Below, piece after piece: positions 1 to 10,350 of a stretch of DNA of 33,096 nt. Source of the stretch: Haplomitrium mnioides (Eukaryota; Marchantiophyta; Haplomitriopsida; Calobryales). The first letter of the stretch is position 1; every line of letters begins with the position of its first letter. The stretch is taken from positions 1 through 33,096 of the forward strand of contig JBNGIS010008711.1 of the NCBI GenBank assembly GCA_049999725.1, in the 5' to 3' direction. The notes beneath the pieces are model-generated. The model saw only the letters and a list, made by a program, of their open reading frames with translations. It had not been told where the DNA came from and did no database searches. The position numbers and the translations under genes are program-made.

Positions 1-268
1 CATTGGAGGGCAAGCACTTGAGGGGTAGTCTTTCATAGAGTGAGGAGTGTGTTGAGAGTTAGAAGGGTGAGAGCAAGAGTGTTTTGTGTGAGAGCATTTG
101 GAGTAAAGAGTGAGGATTTCCACAATATTTTTGTATTGAGTATTCTTTCTTTGTAGAATTTGTTGTGTATTGATGATTGCAGCCACACTTCAACCCACCT
201 CTCATATTCAATGTGCACTCAACATCAAAGTCACATGAGGAGAAACCGGCGAAGCCTCTAGCTTCACA
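1..268. other. Unassigned segment left of the Ty3 LTR homology
   Basis: This stretch precedes the point (269) where similarity to the right-hand LTR begins. It has no counterpart at the matching place in the right LTR (upstream of 11013). It is GA-rich at 40-120, then has an AT-rich patch around 120-170 and a pyrimidine-rich part up to 228. It could be the tail of another retroelement or the host side of a deletion. No open frame in it looks like a known protein. Confidence 0.5.
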
Positions 269-547
269 GGCCAAAAGAAAAAGCAAAGAACCAACAGCCG
301 AAGGGGTGACCGATCACAGTTCCAGCATTGGCGAGGACGAAAGTTTGACAGGGTAACACTAATAGTTCAAAAGGGATCAAAGGGAGCTTGCTATAGTTCT
401 TATACCAAGCTGAGAGAAAGTTAAGCGAAGAGAGCCTGAGTTCTTACTACGAGTGGGGTGCCAAAATGGCAACAACAAGTACCGTTCTTACTCAGCGAGG
501 GATTTGTTTTGCGGATGACGTGGCATCCGTGGAAGAGGGTCAGCGTG

Positions 548-770
548 GGTCAACTTCGGAGTCCGGTCAAGGCATCGGTCCGCCTACCCCTTTGCAGGGC
601 GACGTCGGACAGCGTAGTATCGGATGACGTGGCGACCGGAGGTGGTCTGAGGGATTCTCAAAGTCAGCGCATGTCAACTTCGGAGTCCGGTCAATGCGTC
701 GGTCCGCCTACCTATTTGCAGAGTGGCGCTGGACAGTGCAGTATCGGATGATGTGGTAGGCGGACATGTG
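548..770 (+). repeat. Tandem duplication A in the left LTR (period about 127 bp)
   Basis: Two copies begin with GTCAACTTCGGAGTCCGGTC, near 549 and 676. Each continues through a CGGTCCGCCTACC block and ends in ATCGGATGAYGTGG. The right LTR has the same pair at about 11292 and 11416. Confidence 0.8.
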
Positions 771-1000
771 GCAACTTGTGGAGTTCCAAAGAGCGACGGC
801 GAGTTCCGAGGAGCGACGGTGGGATTCCGAAGAGCGACGGCAAGCTTCCGAAGGGATTGGCGGACACGTGGCGACCTGTGGAGTTCCGAAGAGCGACGGC
901 GTGTTCCGAAGAGCGATGGCAAGTTTGGAGGAGCGTCGGTGGGATTTCGAAGAGCAACGGCGAGTTTCCAAAAAGATTTGCGGACACGTGGCGACTCGTT
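761..1000 (+). repeat. Tandem array B in the left LTR (100- and 120-bp units of 20-bp subrepeats)
   Basis: Units start with CGGACAYGTGGC at 761, 861 and 981. They are filled with degenerate 20-bp subrepeats of the type GAGTTCCGAAGAGCGACGGC. The second unit is 120 bp here, but both units are 100 bp in the right LTR (starts 11504, 11604, 11704). One 20-bp subrepeat was therefore gained or lost after the LTRs diverged. Confidence 0.82.
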
Positions 1001-2933
1001 AGGGTCTACAAGCGCTTGTGGAAGCATGGCGGCTTGCGGGGGGTCCTTAGACGATCGTGGGGGCAGTAGCAAGGAGAATCGATGACGATTGGGAAGCAGC
1101 CGCGGGATGCGTCGGGTAACCCATACGAATCCATTTCCAAAGGCATTTCTTCGAATTGCCCTGCGGGAAAATTCTCTTTGACCAAATTCCAGATCTGCGC
1201 TCAATAAGAATGCTTCGAAGGAATCAAATCGAGAGTGCTATAGGTTTGCTGATGCGTCTAGCGGGGAGGCGAGCCTGATCGAAAATCTGCAAAGGAGAGC
1301 GCTACGAATCGAAGGCAGGATTCAGCCAAGAGTTCTCCAAAAATCTTCCTTCCTCAATTTTGAGTGCTTCAACCAGGTGACCGTTGAACGCGGACTGTCT
1401 ACCAAGTGTCAGCATGTCAAGAAACGGTTGTCAACGAGAAAAACTGCCAAAGTCCAGCGAAGAGGAGCGGGTCGATCTTGATCAAGAATTCGTTGCAAGG
1501 GGACGTGCGCTGCATGGGGGGTATAGCTGGGATCGCTGCCAGATTGAAGAGTTGTTGTTCATGCAAAATTGAGAGTGGGAGACCAAACTCGAGCGGGAGA
1601 GGCAGCGAGGGAGAGAGGAGAGATTCCAGCCAAGATTCATGTGTGGGGAGTGGACTCGTGCAAGGAGACCAGCGGGGGTGGAGGTGGACTGGAGGGGCAT
1701 TGAGAATCGCTAAGCGTGGGGGCTCTAGAGTCTCATGCAATCCAAGTGGACTCATCATTGCAGGTGGACCAAGCATTTGGAGGTGGATCGCCAAGTGAAT
1801 TTGAAGGGAGTCTGTCAGCTTGAATTCGTGAGAGGCTACCAAGGGGGGTCTTGGGGTTGTCTCAGCTTCGTCTGTGCAGGAGCATCAATCTTAGGGGCAC
1901 TTGGGGGCGTTTCTGATCATAATTCTCAAGTGGAGCCAAGAGAGGAGTGGCTGTGTTAGTGCCTGCGAGCTGTATAGAAGATCGAGTCGAAGCTCAAGGT
2001 GGAGTGGGTGGCCAGAAGTCGTGGGGACTGTCTTCCAAAGGTGGAAGTTAAAGAAATCCTCTTCCAAGCCTGAGGAAGTAAATTTAATGCTTCTCGCGAG
2101 AGAAGTTGAAAAGCTATCTGACTGAGGTTGGGTGGCTGAATGATTGGAGGAGAACTGGAGTGCCTGATGGGAGCTGAAGGAGGGTTGAGAGAAAAGATCA
2201 GTTCTTGAGAGGTGGAAGAAGATTGTATTGTCAGTAGGGCAGTGTGCAAGCATCGGTGTTTTTCCTATTTACGTGTGTTGTTTAGATTTGTGTTCTGTTT
2301 GTAGTTCTGTGTTATTCATAGTTTTAGAAGGCCTGTATTGCATTTGTCCAATCCTGAGGACACCTTGGACAGAGGAAGTTAGGACTAGCAACATTGTAAT
2401 TGTGATAATTGAATATTAAGACCTGCTTCCTTTTGTATAACAAAGTGATTGGGTCAGGTTCTGGACTTCAAAATTATAAGACAAAGTGGTTCAGCAGCAT
2501 TACAGTCTCTTTATGGGTGGCTTGAGGAAATGGATGTGTATGAGCATGTGGGTTTGTGAAGCAATTGTGGGCTAGTGGCCAAGACCGTGAGGCAACCACG
2601 AATCAACCAGGGCTCCCTAAGAGACCACTACAGCCAAGAATCGGATGCTCTGTTCTATCTGCCCATGTCTTCCAAGTGGCACCTTTCAAAGTTAAGGCCT
2701 GAAGAAGGGGTGTGACCATCATCTGTAAGCAGCGGTGGTTGTGCTTAAGTGTTGTGCTTGGGTGTTCTAGAGTGTTGCGCAGTCATTTCGGTTTGGTAAA
2801 TAGAAGTTGGGGTCCATTTGGTGCAAAGCCGCTCCCATAAAAGGTCCCGAAACACTAAGTCAGCCCTTAATTAGGGGAAACTCTGTCGGAAAAGAGTTAA
2901 GGCTCCGACCACGGGGCTGACATTACAATTTTT

Positions 2934-2950
2934 TGGCGATCACGATGGGA
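2934..2950 (+). other. Degenerate primer-binding-site candidate
   Basis: TGGCGATCACGATGGGA begins 11 bp after the LTR end at 2922, where the minus-strand primer site is expected. It starts with TGG, the complement of a tRNA CCA end. By eye it is closest to the tRNA-Lys type of plant Ty3 elements (about 13 of 18 positions from memory), but the match is poor, so the tRNA is not assigned. Confidence 0.5.
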
Positions 2951-2997
2951 CAAAAGAATTCTGGGATAGTAACCTTGTAGGTATTTGTGGAGTGAAA

Positions 2998-4663
2998 CAA
3001 TGGAGCAAGGGAAAAGAGTCTGGAATTTTGGAAGTAGCCTAGCACTAGAAGTGGAAAAGGACCAGCCAATGAGGTTGCCTGGGTTGGATAAAAGAGGGAT
3101 CTCACTCAGAAGTGGGAGAAACTTAGAAAGGGCAGTCAGAGCTTCTGGTTCCATACCAACCGCAACCCCAATGGCCAATGTGGGGCATGTAACACAAAGA
3201 TCCTGATTCAGGTATAAGACATTCAGGGGATCAACAAGAGAGGATCTAGATGAGTGGTTGGATGAGTTCGAGGGTACAGCCTACGCAAATGGGGAGAACC
3301 TCATTAAAGAAGCCATTCTTCCCATGGTGTTAAAAGGGGAGGCCGGCCCTTGGTACCAGTCACTATCGGAGGCACCTTCAAGGCGGCTTTCCTGGAGGAG
3401 TTCAGAAAGATAGGAGGGGAGTCCGAGGCCTTGATCAAGATCGGCCAGATGGAGATGAAGAAGCACGAATCAGTAAGGAAGTTTCTTCAACGATTCCATA
3501 GGATGGCCAGAAAGATTAACCCCCCTACATTAGATGGGATGTTGACCTCTTGGTTTATCTCAGCCCTACCCAAAAGTCTAGGGTCCTGGGTGAGGAGGTC
3601 CAAACCCACATGCTTGGAGCAAGTAGTGGAGGAAGCCCAATCTTACATCAAGGCTAAAGTGGTAAGCTCCAAAAGAAAGTCGAAGAGAAGGAATGACTCT
3701 GACAGTTCTTCAGAGAGCTCCAGTCAGGAGGATAGATCCTCTTCAGAGTCTGAATCAAAGAGTGAGAGCAGCCCCGAGAGCTTAGAGGATGAAAGATCCC
3801 ATAGGAGGCAGAAGAAAAAGAGCATCAAAAAGAAAAAGGAGGCCAAAGAGAAGAGGGCCAAGAAACATAACCGGCACAAGGAAGGCAAGGAGAAAAAGTC
3901 CCGCCGATCCCATGGCAGAGGAGCTGGTGGGGAGACCAGCAAGAGGAGGGGGGCTAAAGACCCTATGGATGATATCAACGCAAAATTGGAAGCCATGTTG
4001 ATCCATTTTGCCAGCCTGAAGCCCGAGGGCAAAAAAGTGTTGACACAAAGGGCCCATGTCTGGTGTGTGAAGTGCCGCATCTATGGGCACTCCCTCTAAG
4101 AATGCCCCCTGGATGGGATGCCCATCCATTATGTGAGGGAGGACCCTCCGGAGTGGTACCATGAGGAGGTGGAATACGTGCAGGAGGAACCACCAGAACT
4201 TGTGTACCACGTGGTTAGCCAACCTCGACCCATGGCAGGCCGACCTGTCAATATGGTGCCTGGTCAGTCGGCGGCTTGGGGGCATGCGCGGCCAGAAGGG
4301 CCAAGGGCCAGCCCGAAGAGGACCAAGGTAATGGTGTGCTGGAATTGTGGGCAGCTAGGCCACATTTCCTCTAATTGCTTGGAACCCAAGAAGCAAGGGT
4401 ATATCATGCCGCCGCTGCTTTGTACAGGATGCAAAAAGGAAGGGCATATGGCCAACAATTGTCTCCATGCCAGAAGGCAGGAGTTGCCTCCCAACTCGGC
4501 CCAGCAGGCACCTCCCCCAACAACAATCAACCTGGTGACCACCTCATGGGAGCATGGGGCAGAGTTTCCAGGAGTGGAAGCCCCTGTGGAGGAGGATTGC
4601 TACAGAGTGGCTACCAAGGCTACAGCCAGGGCCAAGGAAAAAGTAAAGGCCAAGCTGGCTTAG
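2998..4663 (+). pseudogene. gag: Ty3/gypsy gag (capsid and nucleocapsid), broken
   Basis: Gag builds the cytoplasmic virus-like particle. The reading begins at the ATG at 2998 and is interrupted near 3205. Capsid-like sequence resumes from about 3210 (DLDEWLDEFEG, GEAGPWYQSL) and shifts frame near 3370. The main frame then runs through SVRKFLQRFHRMARK and WFISALPKSL, which fits the retrotransposon gag domain. A very basic, Ser/Lys/Glu-rich spacer occupies about 3660-3960. Three CCHC motifs follow. Stops interrupt the frame at 4097-4099 and 4661-4663. From 3350 onward gag, protease and the next linker share one frame, which suggests an original gag-pro fusion. Confident family call; the start codon is uncertain. 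Confidence 0.82.
4054..4480 (+). other. Three CCHC zinc knuckles in gag
   Basis: Three C-x2-C-x4-H-x4-C motifs are visible: CVKCRIYGHSL then ..EC around 4063-4103 (an in-frame TAA lies inside), CWNCGQLGHISSNC around 4338-4380, and CTGCKKEGHMANNC around 4422-4464. Such knuckles bind the element RNA for packaging. The first is separated from the other two by about 235 bp rich in Pro, Glu and Tyr codons. Confidence 0.82.
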
Positions 4664-4750
4664 AGAAAGGAGAGGGCTGCAAATGTGCTCCCCACTGAGG
4701 AGGACTTAGATTACAAAAGAGAGCACACAAAATTATTCTATCCAAGGTAG

Positions 4751-5545
4751 GAGGAGGAGGTGAAAAAGCAGCTGGAAGCCCTAGAGGCGACTGAAGCCCA
4801 GGAAGCGGCAGAGAAGACCATGCGAGAGGTCAATCGGAGGAATGGGGCAGAGCGGGCTAAGCAAGACCCTGCGCCCCAGCCCCCACCCAACACTTGCGTG
4901 CCCTACAACATCCATAGGGATGTAAGGGACTGCTCGGTCACTGCAACTGTAGGACAGTTGATCAGAGACAGTCTGATATACAAGAGGCAGCTCCGAGAGC
5001 TACTAATGGGCGCTAGAAGGAAAAGGAAGCTGCCCACAATGGGCACCACCGCCGACTTGCGGATGATCTGCGAAGATAAAGGAGCTCTTAAAATAGACAT
5101 TCAGATTGCGGGGTGCACTCTGTCCTTGGTGCCAGTGGATGGAGGGGCGGGAGTAAATATCATGGTGGAGGAGACTGCCCACCGACTGGGTTTCAAGACT
5201 TTCTCCCCAACCGAGAGGATTATGCGGTTGGCGGATGGATCTAGGGTTAAACCCTTGGGAGCATTGCTAAAGGTGCCCACCTGGATCGGGGGGAAGGAGT
5301 TCACACTGAACTACTTGGTGATGAGGCCAGCAAAGAGTTTCCCATACCCGGTTTTGATCGAGAGGCCCTCGCTATATGGAGCCAAAGTAATGCACAATTG
5401 GGGAGACTCCACCTTGGTGTTCGGACCTGGCAGGACAGTGGTGCATTACGGCCCTGTCCCACATGAGGGAGAGACCACAGAGGATAAGGAGTATGACATA
5501 GAGTGGTCAGTGGAAGAGGAGTCAGAGGACGAGGACACTTACTAG
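4751..5545 (+). pseudogene. Ty3/gypsy aspartic protease region
   Basis: This is a 260-residue open stretch in the same frame as gag, separated from it by stops at 4661 and 4748. The motif VDGGAGVNIM near 5137-5166 matches the catalytic D-[ST]-G-A type site of retroelement proteases, with Gly in place of Ser/Thr after the Asp. It is followed by RLGFKTFSPTERI, LADGSRVKPLGAL and the FPYPVLIERPSL segment. The protease would cut the gag-pol polyprotein. The N-terminal part is Gln/Glu/Ala-rich and probably linker. A TAG at 5543 closes the stretch, and the frame continues beyond it. Confidence 0.8.
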
Positions 5546-5992
5546 TTGAGATTGGTGAGTGACATGATAGAGGCCGATTTTTTAGGCAGTGCCGAAGCCA
5601 AGGTCAACCAATTGGAAACTTTTGTCTTTGGAATTTGGGGCACGATGGAGGCTGAGGCAGGAGTGCCAACCCTCAACTCTGGACCTAAGCAAAAAGGGGA
5701 GTCAAGGGCATTCACTTCCAGCTCTAGACCTGAGATAAAAGGGGAGTTGCTTGCAGCTATCATCCTAGGGGAGGATGATTACCAAATGAGGATAGGGAAG
5801 CCTGACAAGAAGCCTGCTGTAGGTGGCCGACAACTTGCCCACTTGGAGTCTAACTGTGACTCCACAAACAGAAACAGGGTGGAGGTCATCAGGGCGGAAC
5901 AATATAGAGAGATAACGGCCCTTGGTGGGAGCACATTTCAGCTTGGTTTCGCCTTAATAGGAGGGCTGAGAGAGCCTTCATGCAGACCTTAG
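5546..5992 (+). pseudogene. Protease-RT linker of the Ty3 polyprotein
   Basis: This continues the gag-pro frame for about 148 codons after the TAG at 5543. It has no motif I recognise; it is acidic and Ser-rich. The start of the RT region (FMQTLGNFSDVFAWSH, from about 5977) lies in a different frame and overlaps its end. A frameshift, natural or by decay, therefore lies near 5930-5990. Confidence 0.55.
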
Positions 5993-7423
5993 GGAACTTC
6001 AGCGATGTGTTTGCATGGAGCCATACGGACCTGAAGGGCGTTCCCAGAGAGCTGGGGGAGCATATAATTGACTTAGAAGATAATGCTACCCCCGTGCGGC
6101 AGCGGTAGTACCGAATGAACCCACGCTTCTCCCTATTGGTGAAAGAGGAGGTGGATAAGCTCCTAGAGGCAGGATTCATCTACCATGTACTGAACAGTGA
6201 ATGGGTGTCCCCCTTGGTGGTGGTGCTGAAGAAGGCAAGCTTGGACGGGAAGCCAAAGATTAGGGTGTGCCAAGACTACCGCAAGCTGAATGCGGCGACC
6301 AAGAAAGATCACTACCCTCTACCTTTTACTGATGGTGTGCTGGACCTGGTCCTAGGCCAGGAAGTTTATAGTTTTATGGACGGGTACTCCGGCTACAACC
6401 AGGTGTGGATACAGGAGGAGGACCAGCTAAAGACTGCCTTCACAATGGAGTGGGGAGTTTTTGCCTTCCGACAAATGCCATTTGGTCTCTGCAACGCCCT
6501 AGGTACATTCCAAAGACTAATGATGAACATGTTCTGAGACTACCTCAAGAAGTTCCTCGAAATCTTCATCGACGACTTCGTAGTATACAACAAGGTCAAG
6601 GACCATGAGGAGCATGTGCGGCTCACATTGCAGCGATGTAGAGAAACGAGACTGAGGCTACACCCTAGGAAATGTTTCTTTGTAGTGAGAGAAGGGATAC
6701 TGCTAGGGCATAGGGTCTCGAGCCAAGGAATTGTCGTAGACCAAGAAAAGGTAGCAATCTAGCTGGGTGTGGCTTTTCCAATGTGCCTGGTGGAGGTGCA
6801 AGGATTCCTCGGATGTGTGGGCTACTATAGGAGGTTTATTTTAAAATTTTCCCTTGTAGCCTACCACCTAACGGAGATGGTGAAAAGGGGCAGTGATTTT
6901 GAGCCAATAGAGCCTAGGAGATCCAACTTTAACGAGCTCAAGAGGCGATTGGCCAACGCGCCTATCTTGGCGCCTCCAAACTGGACCAAGGAGTTCCACG
7001 TGATGGTGGATGTTTCGGGTTTCTGTGTGGGGGCAGTATTGAGCCAACTCGATGAGGAGGGCAGAGACCACCCCATCTACTTTGCCAGCAGACTCCTCTC
7101 AGTAGCGGAGAAGAACTACTCGCCCACTGACCGTGAGGCCCTTGGGGATAATCTACTCCTTGAAGAAGTTCTGACACTACCTGCTGCATTACAAGGTGGT
7201 GTTTCACATAGATCATGACACCCTCAAATACATGGTCAACAAGCCAGACCTGACAGGGATAGTGGCGAGGTGGATGCTGCTACTCCAAGAGTTTAATTTT
7301 GAGGTACGCATCAAGCCAGGAAAGAAACACCAGAATGTGGACTTCTTCTCGAGGATCAAGAGCCAGCCAAGTGCAGAAGGAGTGGTGGATACCTTCCCCG
7401 ATGAAGACTCTCAACAACACTAG
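5947..7423 (+). pseudogene. pol: Ty3/gypsy reverse transcriptase and RNase H, broken
   Basis: The RT makes element cDNA and RNase H removes the RNA template. In order one sees YRMNPR near 6110, LDGKPKIRVCQDYRKLN near 6241, SFMDGYSGYNQ near 6373, RQMPFGLCNA near 6470 and the catalytic IFIDDFVVY near 6563. The RNase H core follows: FHVMVDVSGFCVGAVLSQ near 6996, EKNYSPTDREAL near 7110, FHIDHDTLKYMVN near 7203 and HQNVDFFSR near 7330. In-frame stops are at 6106-6108, 6535-6537 and 6760-6762. A frameshift lies near 7150, and a TGA follows it in the shifted frame. Integrase should follow but the Ty3 sequence ends at about 7423. The motif order RT-RNase H establishes Ty3/gypsy. Confidence 0.92.
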
Positions 7424-7429
7424 AGCAAG

Positions 7430-7880
7430 GTATATACTTCGTCATGTACACCTCACTGTCCCTTACAGAACAGTTATCTTTACTCAGACGTGTTCCTGGA
7501 CCAACTGAGCTGCCTATAGACTTGCTATCCATCATGTTGAATCTATCTAGGACTTCAAGAATATATCTTTTCTGTGAGAGATGATCCACCCTTTTGTTCT
7601 GCCTCTAGTAATTCCATCACAAAGCAATAGTGGATTTCACCCATGTCTGTCATCTCAAAAACCTTACATCAATGAGCTCTTAATCTATGTCAGCAACATC
7701 ATATCTTTGTTGTCAAGAACAATATCATAAACTTATAAGGCAAGTATCACTAGATTTGACTCACTTTGGTTTCTTCTCTTGACTTATGAAACTTCAGTTC
7801 TTTCAGGAATGAGTCTATCTTCTGGTACCATAAACAAGAGAATTGCTTCAATCCATAAAGTGTCTTATTCAACTTATAAG
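7430..7880 (-). pseudogene. Ty1/copia reverse transcriptase fragment
   Basis: Copia RT hallmarks occur in degraded frames on the minus strand: LNKTLYGLKQ near 7876-7845, WYQKIDSFLKELKF just after it, MTDMGEIHYC near 7660-7625, and QKRYILEVLDRFNM at about 7572-7530. The last one continues into an SKSIGSSVGPGTRLS stretch. The usual YVDD is unreadable (around 7725). After the SSVVES residues near 7410 the frame runs into the opposite strand of the Ty3 element, which places the junction at about 7425. Confidence 0.85.
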
Positions 7881-8029
7881 TTATATCCCTAGATCATGAC
7901 TTATATTGATGTCACTAATAGCTCCCACTGAAGATGAAGGTGGTCTTGTAGGTACAGATGTTCTTACTTGAACTGTGTACTGTCTTTAATATGCCATTGA
8001 CTTGGCAATAACTGTCAAAACTCATGTAA

Positions 8030-8453
8030 TCGATATTCATCACTACTCTCAGACCTTAATGCCTTCAGTTAATTATATGTTTGTTTTTCAACAAACGTTT
8101 TATAGGTTCTGAACTGCTGAAAGGCATGAGACTTCTGTCTTAACAGGAAGACAAACGTGTATAATCATCAATGATGAAATATCTACATCCAGAATGAGTT
8201 GGAGAAGACATTGGACCACAAAGGTTAGAGTGTACCAGAGCAAGTGTTTCCATAGTTCAGTCCTTGAACTCTGTCTTGGAAAAACATCTCTGATCTTCTT
8301 GGCTTTGACACAGTCTGCTAGACTTCTCATGTCTGTCAGGTCTAAGCCTGTAACCATTTTCTCTTCCATCAACTGTCTCAACCTTAATAGGCTGATGTGG
8401 CAAAGACACTGCTGCCACAACTTCTGTGGTTGATGAAGAAGTTGATGCTCCAC
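8030..8453 (-). pseudogene. Ty1/copia GAG-pre-integrase and integrase fragment
   Basis: The minus strand reads HISLLRLRQLMEEKMVTGLD at about 8399-8340, which is the GAG-pre-integrase domain that normally carries the HHCC zinc-binding residues. The SFPRQSSRTE-like segment before the first catalytic Asp follows. A separate stretch near 8100-8030 reads TFVEKQ then LKALRSESSDEY, matching the integrase core around the second catalytic Asp (usual form ALRSDRGGEY). Here that Asp is changed. Frameshifts and stops abound, and most of the integrase C-terminus is deleted. Confidence 0.78.
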
Positions 8454-9170
8454 ACACTATTTCCTCTACATGACTGGACAATTTCATTCGATGTCTTGAT
8501 TAGGGACAAAGAAACGTTGCAGAATGTTAGCAACCACACTAAGAAAATATTCAAAAAGATTTAGTTCAGATTTTGCAAAAACTTCAAAATGGGATCGTCC
8601 ACAGATAAGAAAATACTTCGCAAGCATTTCTTGACTTTGGTAGAAATTTTAGTTTAGAATCGTGGCTAGATAGAGCAAAACTTCAGCCGCTGCGCGTGCA
8701 AGATTTCGGCCGCACGACTGACAAAATTGCCAGTATTTTGGCAGGGTCTTAATCGATTTACGTTTTTCAGATTGTTGCAATGTCGCGTGAGAGCCCAGCG
8801 ATGTCGCATGAGAACAATTTCAAACTTGTTCTCACTCGCTGCCAGTTAGACACTTCTTTTCTTTCTTTTCACAATGCTGCTGCGACTCTGCTTCTGCTTC
8901 TTCGAACTCGATTTTGCTTCTTAATGTGCTCAACCGCGATGCAGTTTTTCACGCGAGCATCCCTTGGTTTCAAGAACGGCGACTCGTTAGAGATCGCTGT
9001 AACTTGAAGGTAGGTTCACTCAGCAGATGGACCTGCGATGTTAGCACGATATAAGGTAATCGATTGAAAAATTTTCAAACTTTCTGAAACGCCATTGCCT
9101 CACGATACTCCAAATGAAATTTCAAATCTGAATCCTGATACTTCAGCAACTGCATGCAAGTATGCGTTAA
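8454..9170 (-). other. Copia leader/gag-equivalent region without readable coding
   Basis: This lies between the copia primer-binding site and the GAG-pre-integrase segment, where leader and gag would be. It is too short for a full copia gag (normally over 1 kb) and I can find no CCHC knuckle. It is probably a deletion remnant. Confidence 0.4.
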
Positions 9171-9182
9171 GCTCTGATACCA
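9171..9182 (-). other. Ty1/copia primer-binding site (tRNA-iMet type)
   Basis: The plus strand reads GCTCTGATACCA, the reverse complement of TGGTATCAGAGC. This is the standard plant copia site complementary to the initiator tRNA-Met 3' end. It abuts the LTR at 9183 without spacer. Confidence 0.93.
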
Positions 9183-9555
9183 TGTTAGAATTTTATCTTT
9201 CAACATATTAGAAATAAACTGAAGTTAGGATCATTCCAATGTTTAATCCTTACACAAACATCAAGACTAAATGCTCATAGATACATGCAATCAACTGATA
9301 TAGCTTTAGAAGGTGATTCTGAGTATATTCACTTAAGATGGAAAAGCTGGTCTAGTTACACCCAGGATTGCAGCTAGCATTTATATGGAAGGAAATGTCC
9401 TTTCCCATACAAGGGCTACAACCTTTGTGAACCAATGCAACTCCTGGAGTGTACATAATATCCAGGTGCACATAAGAAATATCCTAATCAGATATATCTT
9501 ATCCAAGAAAGATTGGACACTACAATAGCAGGTGTGAACATAGCTATTTCCAACA
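9183..9555 (-). repeat. Ty1/copia LTR (373 bp)
   Basis: The plus strand begins TGTTAGAATTTTATC beside the primer-binding site and ends CTATTTCCAACA. The termini are imperfect inverted repeats (TGTTRGAA / TTCYAACA) with canonical TG...CA. Being next to the primer-binding site, this is the 5' LTR of the minus-strand element. The other LTR is not in the window. Confidence 0.88.
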
Positions 9556-10191
9556 CCAGCCACCAGCGTGGAGGAAGTCATGGAGAAGGGAGTTAGCCTC
9601 ACTCAAAGAGGAATCATGTGAAGGGGAAGTCACAAGAGAAGCTACGGGAAGTGAAGGCGATGGGGAGTTCGGTGAGAGGCATGCAAATAGCCATCACACG
9701 ACTGGATCTGAGGTCGCAACACTGCAAGAACGTACCCAGCGGCATCAAACAATGAACCAGGATCATGCAGCAGGCGAAGCTAAGTGAAGAGGAGGCAATC
9801 AAATGAACCCAAGGGAGATGAGGCCCTGCGATGGGTTGCCCACGAGAGAAGGGAAGGAGGAGCTCCATAATCGGAAGCCACATGATGTAATTGGACCAGA
9901 TGAAGGCGATCGAGGCGAAGAAATCCACACGAAGAAAGAGTTCCAAAGAGTCCGAAGAGGTCTGCGGAAACATGACGGCCCTCGTGCACTTCACGAGATC
10001 CGTCGGAGGACGTGGCAGCTCCTAAGGGTCCGAAGGGTTCGACGGGGTCCAGACTCCCTACATGGGGATCCCCAGTTAAGTGGGATCCATTCAGCCTCCT
10101 TACGTGGGTTCCCCACTTAACAAGGATCCGCAAAGAGGGGTCCGACGGGTCCGAAGTGATGGCGAAATAGGGATAAGCAAAGCAGTGACCA

Positions 10192-10350
10192 GACGAAGAG
10201 GTGACTTGTTACTATTCGGGCGGTATGGAGGATTGCTTAAAGGCTAAGCAGGAAGGGCAAAGCGGCGATTGACGAAGAGAAGACTTGTCACTATTACGGC
10301 GGCATGGAGGATTCCTTAAGGCAACGGCGAGGCTAAGCGAGAAGAGCGAA
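10192..10350 (+). repeat. 79-bp tandem duplication in the right LTR
   Basis: Two units begin with GACGAAGAG at 10192 and 10271. Both contain ACTTGT(T/C)ACTATT, a GGCGG(T/C)ATGGAGGATT core and a CTTAA end. The left LTR does not reach this part. Confidence 0.75.

Larger units (their letters stand above)
269..2922 (+). repeat. Left Ty3 LTR, 5'-truncated
   Basis: This is a direct repeat of 11013-13484, starting at GGCCAAAAGAAAAAGC and ending at GCTGACA. It contains about 158 bp (roughly 2037-2194) that the right LTR lacks. The same 158-bp stretch is recognisable in the solo LTR at 25145-28670, so its absence from the right LTR is a deletion there. The 3' end, CTGACA, is the inverse of the TGTCAG with which the solo LTR begins. 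A CATAAAAGG TATA-like sequence lies near 2837. Open frames across 458-1204 are products of the internal repeats and not genes. Confidence 0.85.
7424..9555 (-). mobile_element. Ty1/copia retrotransposon, 3'-truncated, minus strand
   Basis: Reading the minus strand from 9555 leftward there is a 373-bp LTR (9183-9555), then a TGGTATCAGAGC primer-binding site. Next come about 700 bp without clear coding, GAG-pre-integrase and integrase pieces (about 8453-8030), and reverse transcriptase pieces (about 7880-7430). The RT stops abruptly at about 7425 against Ty3 RNase H sequence. RNase H and the second LTR are absent. Either this end was lost in a deletion that also removed the Ty3 integrase, or two rearranged elements were joined. 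Because one end is missing, no target duplication can be checked. Confidence 0.88.

Noticed and set aside
458-1204. Overlapping open frames on both strands (up to 176 codons)
   Set aside because: They lie in the GC-rich tandem repeats of the LTR, recur in all frames in both LTR copies, and show no protein motif.
1384-1842. Host gene frames on both strands, also at 12107-12565
   Set aside because: They are LTR sequence present in both LTRs, with no codon pattern or motif.
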